Below are positions 1 to 7,864 of a DNA stretch of 64,000 nucleotides, piece by piece. The stretch's first letter is position 1. The number at the start of each line of letters is the position of its first letter. The stretch lies in assembly GCF_016916835.1 (NCBI RefSeq), contig NZ_JAFFIX010000004.1, positions 351,862 through 415,861 on the forward strand, in the 5' to 3' direction. The translations under genes and the position numbers were made by a program. This stretch comes from Actinacidiphila bryophytorum (lineage in GTDB: Bacteria; Actinomycetota; Actinomycetes; Streptomycetales; Streptomycetaceae). A model generated the notes under the pieces. It saw only the letters and a program-made list of their open reading frames with translations. It was not told the origin of the DNA and ran no database searches.

Positions 1-1218
1 GCGTATCGGGTACTCATCGTCGACGACGACGCCAGAATGGCGGAGCAGCTCCAGGAGTTGCTGATCGACGAACTCGAGGATCTGGGGATCATCCACTTCG
101 AAGCCGAGCAGGACTTCAACGCCGCCGAGGAGCGGCTGGGCCATGCGGACTTCGACCTGGTCATTCTCGACGTCCGGGACGCGTCCGACGGCAGTCCTTC
201 TGCGGACATAGAAGGGCGGGGCCGCGAATTGTATGAGCGGATCGCCAGGGTCCGGTGGGTACCCGTGGTGTTCTTCACGGGTGTTCCGCAGCAAGTGCGT
301 GCCCTGGAGGAGCCCCCACTCATCCGCGTGGTGACCAAGAACGCTTTGGATGATATTGCCCCCGCAGTCCGCGACGGCTTGGTGTCGGGTGTGTCGGCAC
401 TGACGCGTCGCATCTCGGCGCTGGTCGGTGACTACGTGCGCAACTTCATGCGTGATGTTGTGGCTCCGCACTGGGACGAGATAGCGGGCGCCGACCAGAA
501 CGAGATCGTCCCGATCATCGTCAATCGTCTTGCCGCATGGCTCAGGGAGAATGGTCTCCGAAAGCTTGACCAGAGCGTGGAGGGCGATCTCGTCGCTGTG
601 GCGGCTCGACCCTCGGCAGCACGGGTCTACTTGATGCCTCCGGTCACGCACCATCTCACGGCGGCAGACCTCGTTCTCGACCCCGACGATGATTTGTGGT
701 TGGTCATCACTCCGGCCTGCGACCTGTATGAGGACCACCCGGAGTCGAACGTGGCGAAGCCTCGCGTCGCCAAGGCCCAGTACGTACGCCTGGCCAAGGC
801 CGATCGGGTATTCACGGAAGACGAGAAGTGCTCCGAGTCTCCCGCCATCTCCGAATGGCATAGGAGCTCCAAGACCAGCAAGGACAAGGCCCAGGCGCAG
901 CGTGCCTTCCGAACTGATGACAACCGGTACTACGCGCTCCCTCAGTACCTCGACGTCCCGCATGTCGTGATCGACTTCGAGAATGTCAAATCGGAGAGCC
1001 TCGATGAGGTAAGAGCCTGGAAGCGGGTCGCAACACTCGACAGTCCCTTCGCGGAGGCGGCGCTGATCGCATACAGCCGGTCCGTTGGCCGCATCGGTAC
1101 GCCAGACGTCAGCTTCGACGATGTGCAGGTGCAGTTGGAACTCATGAAAGCGAAGCCCGGCCACGTTCCAACCCAAAGCTCCGCGTCCGCGCCGCATGGT
1201 GAGTTCGTCAGCGACTGA
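1..1218 (+). CDS. Receiver-domain (response-regulator-like) protein with unknown C-terminal domain, 5' partial
   Basis: The frame is open from base 1, and the first codons read YRVLIVDDD, the beta-1 strand and acidic pocket of a receiver (REC) domain. The true start is therefore upstream of the window and the in-frame ATG at 37 is internal. The phosphoacceptor Asp is in LVILDV (bases 169-171), the Thr in VVFFTG and the Lys in VVTKNA, so the phosphorylation site looks intact. About 270 residues follow with no recognisable helix-turn-helix or enzyme motif. The clearest motif there is VITPACDL followed by a charged stretch (YVRLAKADRV), which suggests an uncharacterised effector or binding domain. 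Third codon positions are less strictly G/C than in genes to the right, consistent with acquired DNA. A partner histidine kinase, if any, would lie to the left. The REC domain is secure; the function of the rest is unknown. Confidence 0.8.
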   Translation, partial: AYRVLIVDDDARMAEQLQELLIDELEDLGIIHFEAEQDFNAAEERLGHADFDLVILDVRDASDGSPSADIEGRGRELYERIARVRWVPVVFFTGVPQQVRALEEPPLIRVVTKNALDDIAPAVRDGLVSGVSALTRRISALVGDYVRNFMRDVVAPHWDEIAGADQNEIVPIIVNRLAAWLRENGLRKLDQSVEGDLVAVAARPSAARVYLMPPVTHHLTAADLVLDPDDDLWLVITPACDLYEDHPESNVAKPRVAKAQYVRLAKADRVFTEDEKCSESPAISEWHRSSKTSKDKAQAQRAFRTDDNRYYALPQYLDVPHVVIDFENVKSESLDEVRAWKRVATLDSPFAEAALIAYSRSVGRIGTPDVSFDDVQVQLELMKAKPGHVPTQSSASAPHGEFVSD

Positions 1219-1393
1219 ACGCCCCATTTCAGTTCCCGTTCATGATCGGTACGCGAACCGTCACCTCAGGCCGCGGCGAGTCATCATGACAGGGTCGAAC
1301 TCTTGCGAGACAAGCTACTCCCGCCAGGCAAACTCCATCCATGTCGACAAGATCAGCAACCGAATCTCACTTCCTGACGAAAGCCCTGATGAC

Positions 1394-2563
1394 TCAGGAC
1401 TCCAGGCGTTGCAGGCGGCTGGATGCCTCGGCGAGGACCGCGTGCTGTTTGCAGGAGGCAAAGCGGACCTGAGTGCGGCCGGCGTCCGGGTGGTCGTAGA
1501 AGACGGAGTTGGGGACGGCGACCACTCCGCAGCGTTCGGGGAGTGAGCGGCAGAAGGCGAGGGCGTCCTTCTCGCCGAGGGCGGCGATGTCGGTGGTGAT
1601 GAAGTACGTGCCCTGGGGGCGGTAGACCTCGAAGCCGGCGGTGGTGAGGCCGTCGGCCAGGAGGTCGCGCTTCGCCTGGAGGTCGTCGCGGAAGGCGGTG
1701 AAGTAGTCGTCGGGGAGACGGAGGGCCTCCGCGATGGCGTACTGGAAGGGGCCCGAGGCGACGTATGTGAGGAACTGCTTGGAGGTGCGGACGGCCGCGA
1801 CGAGGGGAGCGGAGGCGGTAACCCAGCCAACCTTCCAACCCGTGAACGAGAAGGTCTTGCCCGCCGAGGAGATGGATACCGTCCGGTCGCGCATGCCGGG
1901 TAGCGAGATCAGCGGGGTGTGGGCGCCGCCGTCGAAGACCAGGTGCTCGTAGACCTCGTCGGTGACCACCAGCAGGTCGCGCTCCACGGCCAGTTCGGCG
2001 ATCGCCGTCAGCTCGTCGCCGGTGAGGACCATGCCCGTCGGGTTGTGCGGGCTGTTCAGGAGCAGCAGGCGGGTGCGCGGAGTCACGGCCGCACGCAGCG
2101 CGTCCAGGTCCGGGCGAAAATCGGGGGCGCGCAGCGTCAGCGGGACGCGTACCCCGCCGGCCATCGCGATGCTCGCCGCGTAGGAGTCGTAGAAGGGCTC
2201 GAACGCGATGACCTCATCGCCCGGTTCGAGCAGCGCGAGCATCGCCGCCGCGATCGCTTCGGTCGCGCCCGCGGTCACCAGCACCTCTGTGTCCGGGTCG
2301 AAGCTCAGCCCGTAGAAGCGGCGCTGGTGGTCGGCGATCGCCGTACGCAGCTCCGGAACACCCATCCCCGGCGGGTACTGGTTGCCGCGCCCATCACGTA
2401 GCGCGCGCACCGCGGCCTCCCGGATTGCCTCCGGTCCATCCGTGTCCGGGAAGCCCTGGCCCAGGTTGATTGCGCCCGTCGCCAGCGCCAGCGCGGACAT
2501 CTCCGCGAAGATCGTCGTCCCGAGGCCGTCCAGCCTGCGGTTCAGCAGCGGCCTGCCGCTCAT
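1394..2563 (-). CDS. PLP-dependent class I/II aminotransferase, complete copy
   Basis: A 389-residue fold-type I aminotransferase of the group that includes N-succinyldiaminopimelate and kynurenine/glutamine aminotransferases. It would transfer an amino group between an amino acid and a 2-oxo acid in the cytoplasm; the substrate cannot be told from sequence. Visible motifs are INLGQGFPDTDGP near the N-terminus, NSPHNPTG (cofactor contact), VVTDEVYEHL and SSAGKTFSFTGWK with the PLP lysine, followed by a full C-terminal domain. The ATG at 2563 follows GGTGGAGAG. Immediately upstream on the same strand lies a truncated relative of the same gene that is clearly similar but far from identical at DNA level. 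This complete copy has somewhat more A/T third positions than the truncated one, so it may be the newcomer that replaced the broken resident gene. Confidence 0.9.
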   Translation of the reverse strand: MSGRPLLNRRLDGLGTTIFAEMSALALATGAINLGQGFPDTDGPEAIREAAVRALRDGRGNQYPPGMGVPELRTAIADHQRRFYGLSFDPDTEVLVTAGATEAIAAAMLALLEPGDEVIAFEPFYDSYAASIAMAGGVRVPLTLRAPDFRPDLDALRAAVTPRTRLLLLNSPHNPTGMVLTGDELTAIAELAVERDLLVVTDEVYEHLVFDGGAHTPLISLPGMRDRTVSISSAGKTFSFTGWKVGWVTASAPLVAAVRTSKQFLTYVASGPFQYAIAEALRLPDDYFTAFRDDLQAKRDLLADGLTTAGFEVYRPQGTYFITTDIAALGEKDALAFCRSLPERCGVVAVPNSVFYDHPDAGRTQVRFASCKQHAVLAEASSRLQRLES

Positions 2564-2631
2564 CTCTCCACCGTCCTCAACCCGGGTTCCGATCGTCCAA
2601 GGTCCATCCTGGCCGACGCACAGCAGGACGC

Positions 2632-3411
2632 CTACGCGGCCAGCGTCCAATAGGCAGGTGAAAATGGCTTGACCCAGCCGACCTTCCAGCCTGTGAAGGA
2701 GAAGGTCTTGCCGGCCGACGAGATCGAGACCGTGCGGTCGTGCATTCCGGGGAGGGAGGCCAGCGGGATGTGGGTGCCGTCGAAGGCGAGGTGTTCGTAG
2801 ACCTCGTCGGTGACGACGAGCAGGTCGCGTTCGACGGCGAGTTCGGCGATCGCGCTCAGCTCGGCGGGGGTGAGGACCGTGCCCGTGGGGTTGTGGGGGG
2901 AGTTGAGCAGGAGCAGGCGGGTGCGGGGGGTGACGGCCGCGCGCAGGGCGTCGAGGTCGGGGCGGAAGTCGGGGGCGCGCAGGGTCAGGGGGACGCGGAC
3001 GCCGCCGGCCATGGCGATGCAGGCGGCGTAGGAGTCGTAGAAGGGCTCGAAGGCGATGACCTCGTCGCCGGGTTCGAGCAGGGCGAGCATGGCCGCGGCG
3101 ATCGCCTCGGTCGCGCCCGCGGTGACCAGCACCTGCGTGTCGGGGTCGGGGTCGAGGCCGTAGAAGCGGCGCTGGTGCTTGGCGACGGCGGTACGCAGTT
3201 CGGGGACGCCCATACCTGGCGGGTACTGGTTGCCGCGGCCGTCCCGCAGGGCGCGTACGGCGGCCTCGCGTACGGACTCGGGGCCGTCGGTGTCGGGGAA
3301 GCCCTGGCCGAGGTTGATCGCCCCGGTCGCCAGTGCGAGCGCGGACATCTCCGCGAAGATCGTCGTGCCGAAGCCGTCGAGACTGCGGTTCAGCGGAGGC
3401 CTTGCCGGCAT
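2632..3411 (-). pseudogene. Truncated aminotransferase copy (N-terminal two thirds only)
   Basis: Codes for 259 residues that match the downstream complete aminotransferase almost residue for residue from MPARPPLNRSLDG to the PLP-lysine segment and GWKVGWV. The similarity then stops abruptly and an unrelated tail (KPFSPAYWTLAA) leads to a TAG. The last third, which carries the substrate-carboxylate arginine in this family, is missing, so the product is very unlikely to be active. The similarity ends at about base 2670, within the plus-strand string acccagcc that both copies share. Codon use is fully streptomycete (nearly all G/C third positions). It probably represents the original chromosomal gene, cut by recombination. 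It shares its promoter side with the region next to the ArsR-like regulator. Confidence 0.85.
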
Positions 3412-3479
3412 GTCGGCTCCTCGTGCGCGTCCGGGTCGGTGGCTGCACGGTCGGTCCGTGCAGGGGGCGGGACCACAGA

Positions 3480-4241
3480 CTATGCGGCGCCGGGCGGCTC
3501 GGTGTCCGGCGCGGCTGCGGGGTCGCGCAGTTCGACGCAGCACCTGCCGGCGCAGGGGGCCAGGACCGCGTCGACGCCGGTGGCTTCGAGGCCGTCGAGT
3601 ATCCCGCCGAGGAAGGCGTGGTTGAGGCCGCAGACCAGTTCGGGGGAGCGGGCCGCCAGGTGGTGGAAGGGGCAGTTGAGCAGCGCGAGGCTGGTGGGGC
3701 TGCGGCGCTCGGGCTCGAAGCCGTACTGGGCGAGCAGCGGTTCCGTGGCGCTCAGCGAGCGTTCCGGGCCGAGGCGGCCGGGGCGGATGCGGGTGCGTTC
3801 CGCCGCGCCGATGTCCTGGCCGCACTGCCGGGCGGTCCGCAGGGCTGCCGCGCGGGCGCCTTCGCCGGGGCGCTGGGCGAGGACCGCGTCGAGCAGGATC
3901 TCGGCGATCACGTCGGGGCGGCGCTCGGGGATGCTGACCCGGATGTCGGCGGGCGTCGGCTCGTAGACCTTCGGTTTGCGGCCGACCTTGCGGACGCCGC
4001 CGGGGTTGTCGTACCAGGCGCGGAGCAGGCCGGCCTCGACGAGTTTGTCGAGGTGGAAGGCGGCGAGCTTGGCCGAGATGCCGGCTTCGGCGGCGGCCTC
4101 CTCGCGGGTGACGGGGTGCCGGACCCGGCGCGCGAAGGCGTACATGCGGCGGCGCTGCTCGTCGGCGAGGACCGCCACCGCTCCGACCGGGTCGCCGCCC
4201 GGGGGCGGGGCGTCGTCAGAGGGGGCGGGAGGTGTGGCCAC
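3480..4241 (-). CDS. ArsR/DeoR-type winged-helix regulator with a Cys-rich C-terminal sensor domain
   Basis: About 253 residues from the GTG at 4241. The N-terminal part (roughly residues 20-90) is a winged helix: PVTREEAAAEAGISAKLAAF, then HLDKLVEAGLL and a basic wing (GRKPKVYEPT). The C-terminal half carries five cysteines in a C-x13-C-x25-C-x3-C-C arrangement (NCPFHHLA, LVCGLNHAF, APCAGRCC). This resembles SufR-like and related actinobacterial regulators, so an Fe-S cluster or metal ligand is likely but not shown. The gene is divergent from folE. A perfect 20-bp palindrome (4228-4247) covers the start codon, suggesting autoregulation. A GGAGG sits only one base before the GTG, so either a leaderless message or a different start is possible. 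Confidence 0.8.
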   Translation of the reverse strand: MATPPAPSDDAPPPGGDPVGAVAVLADEQRRRMYAFARRVRHPVTREEAAAEAGISAKLAAFHLDKLVEAGLLRAWYDNPGGVRKVGRKPKVYEPTPADIRVSIPERRPDVIAEILLDAVLAQRPGEGARAAALRTARQCGQDIGAAERTRIRPGRLGPERSLSATEPLLAQYGFEPERRSPTSLALLNCPFHHLAARSPELVCGLNHAFLGGILDGLEATGVDAVLAPCAGRCCVELRDPAAAPDTEPPGAA

Positions 4242-4247
4242 ACCTCC
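4228..4247. promoter_or_regulatory. Perfect 20-bp palindrome over the regulator start
   Basis: GGAGGTGTGG followed by its exact reverse complement CCACACCTCC, centred at 4237/4238. It overlaps the putative GTG start of the winged-helix regulator and lies about 60 bp upstream of the folE promoter elements. Its symmetry and position suggest an operator bound by a dimer, probably the regulator itself. The arms are G-rich and include a Shine-Dalgarno-like GGAGG, so part of the symmetry could come from the ribosome site. Confidence 0.55.
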
Positions 4248-4306
4248 ACGATAACGCCTACGGGCATGGCCGTAACCGCTCGGCGCGGCCCGAAGCGCTC
4301 GCAATC

Positions 4307-4342
4307 TTGACCCCGGATGCTAATAAGTCCAATACTTGTTGG
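4307..4342 (+). promoter_or_regulatory. Candidate folE promoter with overlapping inverted repeat
   Basis: TTGACC (4307-4312), an 18-bp spacer and AATACT (4331-4336) resemble a vegetative (HrdB-type) promoter that would give a leader of roughly 25-30 nt before the folE GTG. An inverted repeat CCAA-N6-TTGG (4329-4342) overlaps the -10 region and could be an operator. This short stretch is distinctly AT-rich compared with its surroundings. Prediction by eye only. Confidence 0.45.
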
Positions 4343-4369
4343 CGAAAACACCTGTCGAGGAGGCCCGCA

Positions 4370-5086
4370 GTGACGAGCGCACCGCACCGCAGAACCCAGC
4401 CGCCCGCCACCACGGGATCGCATGCGGCCGCGGGGCCGCAGCATGCGACGGGGCCGCAGCACGCCACGGGAGTGCAGCACGCGGCGGGAACGCAGCCCGC
4501 CCTGCGGGTGGTGCACAGCACGGACGGCGTGGACATGGCCGCAGCGGAAGGCGCCGCCCGGCAGTTCCTGCACGCCCTCGGGGTGCCCACCGAGAGCGAG
4601 AGCATGCGCGGCACACCCGGGCGGATGGCCCGCGCCTATGCCGAGCTGTTCAGCCCGCGGCCCTTCGACCTGACGACCTTCCCCAACGACGAGGGCTACG
4701 ACGAACTGGTCCTGGCCCGCTCGATCCCGGTCCGCTCGGTGTGCGAGCACCACCTGCTGCCCTTCGTCGGCACCGCCCACGTCGGGTACCTGCCCGCCGA
4801 CCGGATACTCGGCCTGTCCAAACTCGCCCGCGTCGTCGAGCACTTCGCCTGCCGTCCGCAGGTGCAGGAGCGCCTCACCAAGCAGATCGCCGACTGGTTG
4901 CAGGCCCAACTCGCCCCCAAGGGCGTGGGCGTGGTCATCGAGGCCGAGCACACCTGCATGACGCTGCGCGGCGTCCAGGCCACCGGCTCCACCACCGTGA
5001 CCTCCAGCCTGCAGGGGCTGCTGCGCCACGACCCGCGCTCCCGGGGCGAGTTCCTGGCGCTGACGGGGCGCGCGGCGGTGAGCTGA
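4370..5086 (+). CDS. folE: GTP cyclohydrolase I
   Basis: Converts GTP to 7,8-dihydroneopterin triphosphate, the first step of folate/pterin and 7-deazapurine biosynthesis, as a cytoplasmic multimer. The catalytic core is intact: VCEHHLLPF supplies the zinc Cys and His, AEHTCMTLRG supplies the second zinc Cys, and the HVGYLP and GLSKLARVVE stretches are typical. The GTG at 4370 is chosen because GAGGAGG lies just upstream; this gives 238 residues. The extra N-terminal 45 or so residues include a hexapeptide repeat (GPQHAT and variants, bases 4433-4495) absent from usual FolE proteins. The gene stands alone, divergent from the Cys-rich regulator, rather than in an ftsH-folP-type folate cluster. 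It may therefore be a second, specially regulated paralogue. Confidence 0.93.
   Translation: MTSAPHRRTQPPATTGSHAAAGPQHATGPQHATGVQHAAGTQPALRVVHSTDGVDMAAAEGAARQFLHALGVPTESESMRGTPGRMARAYAELFSPRPFDLTTFPNDEGYDELVLARSIPVRSVCEHHLLPFVGTAHVGYLPADRILGLSKLARVVEHFACRPQVQERLTKQIADWLQAQLAPKGVGVVIEAEHTCMTLRGVQATGSTTVTSSLQGLLRHDPRSRGEFLALTGRAAVS
4433..4495 (+). repeat. 18-bp in-frame tandem repeat in the folE 5' coding region
   Basis: Three and a half copies of an 18-bp unit encode GPQHAT, GPQHAT, GVQHAA and the start of a fourth (GTQ). They lie in the non-catalytic N-terminal extension of FolE, where length changes would be tolerated. The period is a multiple of three, so copy-number change would preserve the frame. 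Confidence 0.75.
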
Positions 5087-5229
5087 GCGGGGCGCGGCTG
5101 CGACCACTGGGCGGGGCGCGGCTGCGGCCGCCGGACCGGGCGCGTCCGCACCCGCCGAACCGGGCGCGGCTGCGACCACTGGACGGGGCGCGTCCGCACC
5201 CGCCGGACCGGGCGCGCAGCCGCGTGCCG
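5087..5229. repeat. 24-bp minisatellite immediately after the folE stop codon
   Basis: Five full and one partial copy of a 24-bp unit begin at the first base after the folE TGA. The units start at 5087, 5111, 5135, 5159, 5183 and 5207. The unit alternates between two sub-types, one containing CGGCTGCGACCACTGG and one containing CGTCCGCACCCGCCG. No gene with supporting signals uses it. It is probably a slippage-prone array. Confidence 0.8.
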
Positions 5230-5537
5230 AGCGCCACCTTGCGTGCCACCCCGCTGTGCCGTCAGGGGCGGGCGGGAGCCATGGGACGGGTGCGGGTGAA
5301 CACCTGAACTCGTCGGCGCTCCAAGGGATGGAAAGTGCGCACAGATGGGTAAAAACGCTGAACCCGACCCTGGATCCATGATTCCGTAGGTCTCGGACCC
5401 ATTTCGAGTCGGGACCGTTCGGGTCCAGCGGACCCCACGTGGGCACGAGCCGACGCGCGCCCTGTCACCCGGGCGCGCGGAGCGGCCCAACTCATCCACT
5501 GCGTGCTCGATCCACTGCGTGCTTGCGGAGCCGACCC
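5230..5537. other. Intergenic region with no clear gene
   Basis: No reading frame with streptomycete codon bias. The stretch around 5325-5400 is relatively AT-rich (GGGTAAAAACGCTGAACCC) and may hold the promoter of the DUF2617 gene. A 14-bp direct repeat (ATCCACTGCGTGCT at 5494-5507 and 5510-5523) lies just before that gene. Confidence 0.5.
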
Positions 5538-6059
5538 ATGCTCACCACCCTGCAAACCTCCTACACCGACACCCGAGCGGGAGACCTCGCCTGGTGCCTC
5601 GGCAAAGACGCGCTCCCCGCGCTCGCCGTGCTCAACGTCGAGGTCGGAGACGGCCTCCGGCTGCGCGCCAAGGTCGAATTACGCCTGCTGGGCGCCTCGC
5701 ACCAGGTGCTGGTCGACGCCGGGCGCGGCGAGTGCTCGGAAACGGTCGCGTGCATGCCGGGCAGCCAGGCGCCGCTGCCCTTCGGGGTGGCCCGCCGGGT
5801 GGGCGTGTGGGACTACGAGTTCGCGGCCCGTATCGAGACGCTCTCGCAGGGCTCCTTCGCGGGCCGCGCGCAGGAGTTGCTCGCACTGGTCGCCGACCAC
5901 CCGCACGGGCTCGCCGGCACCTTCCCCGGCGACCCGCACGCCTTCACCGCGCTGCTGGTGCAGTACGCGGAAGGGGGCGTGCGCTGGCGCACCTGGCACG
6001 CGTATCCGCAGGAGGGGCGGCTGGTGACCACCAGGACCCGGGTGAACGCGCTGGCCTGA
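5538..6059 (+). CDS. DUF2617 family protein
   Basis: A 173-residue soluble protein with no signal peptide or membrane segment. It matches the DUF2617 family as I know it from streptomycetes: N-terminal GDLAWCLGKDALPAL, a central acidic/hydrophobic sheet-like region, and a C-terminal WRTWHAYPQEGRLV motif. The ATG at 5538 follows a GGAG-like sequence (TGCGGAG). Function is unknown. It is followed after about 90 bp by the spermidine-synthase-like gene on the same strand, a pairing I recall as common in Streptomyces, so a shared role is plausible but unproven. Confidence 0.85.
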   Translation: MLTTLQTSYTDTRAGDLAWCLGKDALPALAVLNVEVGDGLRLRAKVELRLLGASHQVLVDAGRGECSETVACMPGSQAPLPFGVARRVGVWDYEFAARIETLSQGSFAGRAQELLALVADHPHGLAGTFPGDPHAFTALLVQYAEGGVRWRTWHAYPQEGRLVTTRTRVNALA

Positions 6060-6149
6060 CCCGATACCGCCCCGGTCCGCCGCCCGCAGCCGCCGATTGC
6101 ACCCCTGTGGGTGACCGGTGGCGCCACGACCCTGACATAGCGTGCACTC

Positions 6150-7784
6150 ATGATCGACCAGCGCCACCGCAACGAGGCCCCGCGACTCGCCCCGCGGTTA
6201 CCGGTGCCCGCGGCCGCGGCCCGCGCGCTGGTGCTCGCCGCCGTCTTCGTCTGCGCCGCCTGCGGGCTCGTCTACGAACTCGAACTCGTCGCCCTGGCCT
6301 CCTACCTGGTCGGCGACTCGGTCACCCAGGCCTCGGTGATCCTGTCGGTGATGGTCTTCGCCATGGGCTGCGGCTCGCTGCTGGCAAAACGCTTACGCGG
6401 CCGGGCCGCCGCCGCCTTCGCCGCCGTGGAGACCGGGCTCGCCCTGGTCGGCGGCCTGTCGGTGATGGTCCTCTACGGCTTCTTCGCCTGGTTCGGGCAG
6501 GCCACCCCCGCCATAGTCGGCTGCGCCTTCGCCATCGGGGTGCTGACCGGCGCGGAGGTGCCGCTGCTGATGACGCTGGTGCAGCGGATCAGGCGGCAGG
6601 ACGCGGGCGGCGCGGTCGCCGACCTCTTCGCCGCCGACTACGTGGGCGCCCTCGTCGGCGGGCTCGCCTTCCCCTTCCTGCTGCTGCCGCACTTCGGGCA
6701 GCTGACCGGTGCGCTGGCCACCGGCGTGGTCAACGCGGCGGCCGGCGGCGCGACCGTGCTGTGGCTCTTCCGCGGCGACCTCAGCCGGCGCGCCCGCGGC
6801 TGGCTGCTGGTCGCCAACGTCCTGGTGCTCGCGGTGCTCGCCGGCGCCGCGGCCGCCTCAGGACCCTTCGAGCGGGCGGCCAGGCGGGCCGTCTACGGCG
6901 GTGACGTGCAGGTCGCGGAGCAGACCCCGGTCCAGGAGATCGTCCTGACCGGCGGCGGCAGCACCGGCCGCCCGCTGCGGCTCTACCTCGACGGCCGGCT
7001 GCGGGTCGCGGGCAGCGCCACCGCCCGCTACGCCCAGGCCCTCGTCCACCCGGCCATGAACGGCCCGCACACCCGGGTCCTGGTCCTCGGCGGCGGCGAC
7101 GGCCTCGCGCTGCGCGAGGTGCTGCGCTACGGGGACGTCGCCGAGGTCACCGCCGTCCAGCCCGACGCCGAGCTGCTGCGGCTGGCCCGCACCGAACCCG
7201 ACCTGCGCGCGCTCAACGGCCGGGCCTACGACGACCCCCGGGTCCGGGCGGTCACCGCCGACCCCTTCGACTGGCTGCGCGGCCTGCGCCCCGGCGACGC
7301 CCGCGGGACCTACGACGTGATCGTCGCCGACCTGGCCGACCCGGGGATCTCCCGCAGCGCCAAGCTGTACTCGCAGGAGTTCTACGGCCTGGCCGCTCGC
7401 GCACTGGCACCCGGCGGGCGGCTCGCCGTCCGGGCGGGGACGGCGGCGGGCGCGGCCCGTACGTTCTGGACGATCGACGCGACCGTACGGGCCGCCGGGC
7501 TGCACACCTCGCCGTACTGGCTGCCGGTGTCCCCGGCCGGACCGGGGGCGGGAGCCGGTGCGGGACCCGGTGCCCGAGCGGGCGCGGTCCAGGAGGATGC
7601 GCCCGACCAGGCCTATCTGCTCGCCGCCCGGGCCGCGGCACCCCGGCTGGCCCTTCCCCCGGGGACCCCGCGGACGCTCACCCCGCCGGCCCTGCGGCTG
7701 GCCGCCCGGGCGCCGCTGCCCACCCGGCCCATCCGCTCGCTGCCGCCCTCGACGCTGCTGCGGCCCCGGATACCGGCTTCGTAG
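6150..7784 (+). CDS. Membrane-anchored spermidine synthase-like (polyamine aminopropyltransferase family) protein
   Basis: 544 residues. The first 220 or so form about seven hydrophobic segments (for example [20 protein letters not shown] and [12 protein letters not shown]). The next 250 are a Rossmann-fold SAM-binding domain with [16 protein letters not shown] (the GGGDG signature), [14 protein letters not shown] and [11 protein letters not shown]. The C-terminal 70 residues are Pro/Arg/Ala-rich low complexity. Typical soluble SpeE is about 290 residues, so this is the long membrane-fused form. The substrate may not be putrescine, since the acidic GGGEG/DSSDP residues differ slightly. The ATG at 6150 has no good ribosome site but lies 6-12 bases after a TAGCGT, as in leaderless streptomycete messages. 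Confidence 0.85.
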   Translation: MIDQRHRNEAPRLAPRLPVPAAAARALVLAAVFVCAACGLVYELELVALASYLVGDSVTQASVILSVMVFAMGCGSLLAKRLRGRAAAAFAAVETGLALVGGLSVMVLYGFFAWFGQATPAIVGCAFAIGVLTGAEVPLLMTLVQRIRRQDAGGAVADLFAADYVGALVGGLAFPFLLLPHFGQLTGALATGVVNAAAGGATVLWLFRGDLSRRARGWLLVANVLVLAVLAGAAAASGPFERAARRAVYGGDVQVAEQTPVQEIVLTGGGSTGRPLRLYLDGRLRVAGSATARYAQALVHPAMNGPHTRVLVLGGGDGLALREVLRYGDVAEVTAVQPDAELLRLARTEPDLRALNGRAYDDPRVRAVTADPFDWLRGLRPGDARGTYDVIVADLADPGISRSAKLYSQEFYGLAARALAPGGRLAVRAGTAAGAARTFWTIDATVRAAGLHTSPYWLPVSPAGPGAGAGAGPGARAGAVQEDAPDQAYLLAARAAAPRLALPPGTPRTLTPPALRLAARAPLPTRPIRSLPPSTLLRPRIPAS

Positions 7785-7864
7785 GGCGGGGGCAGGGGGA
7801 GCCGCTGAAAAAGTGCGGGCCGGGGAAACGTCAAGGGGGCGCGCTGGTGGGTAGGCTCCGCCGC

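Noticed and set aside
1394..3448. A single 684-codon minus-strand frame covering both aminotransferase copies
   Set aside because: Its upstream half is an out-of-frame reading of the truncated copy; only the part from 2563 onward codes for the enzyme.
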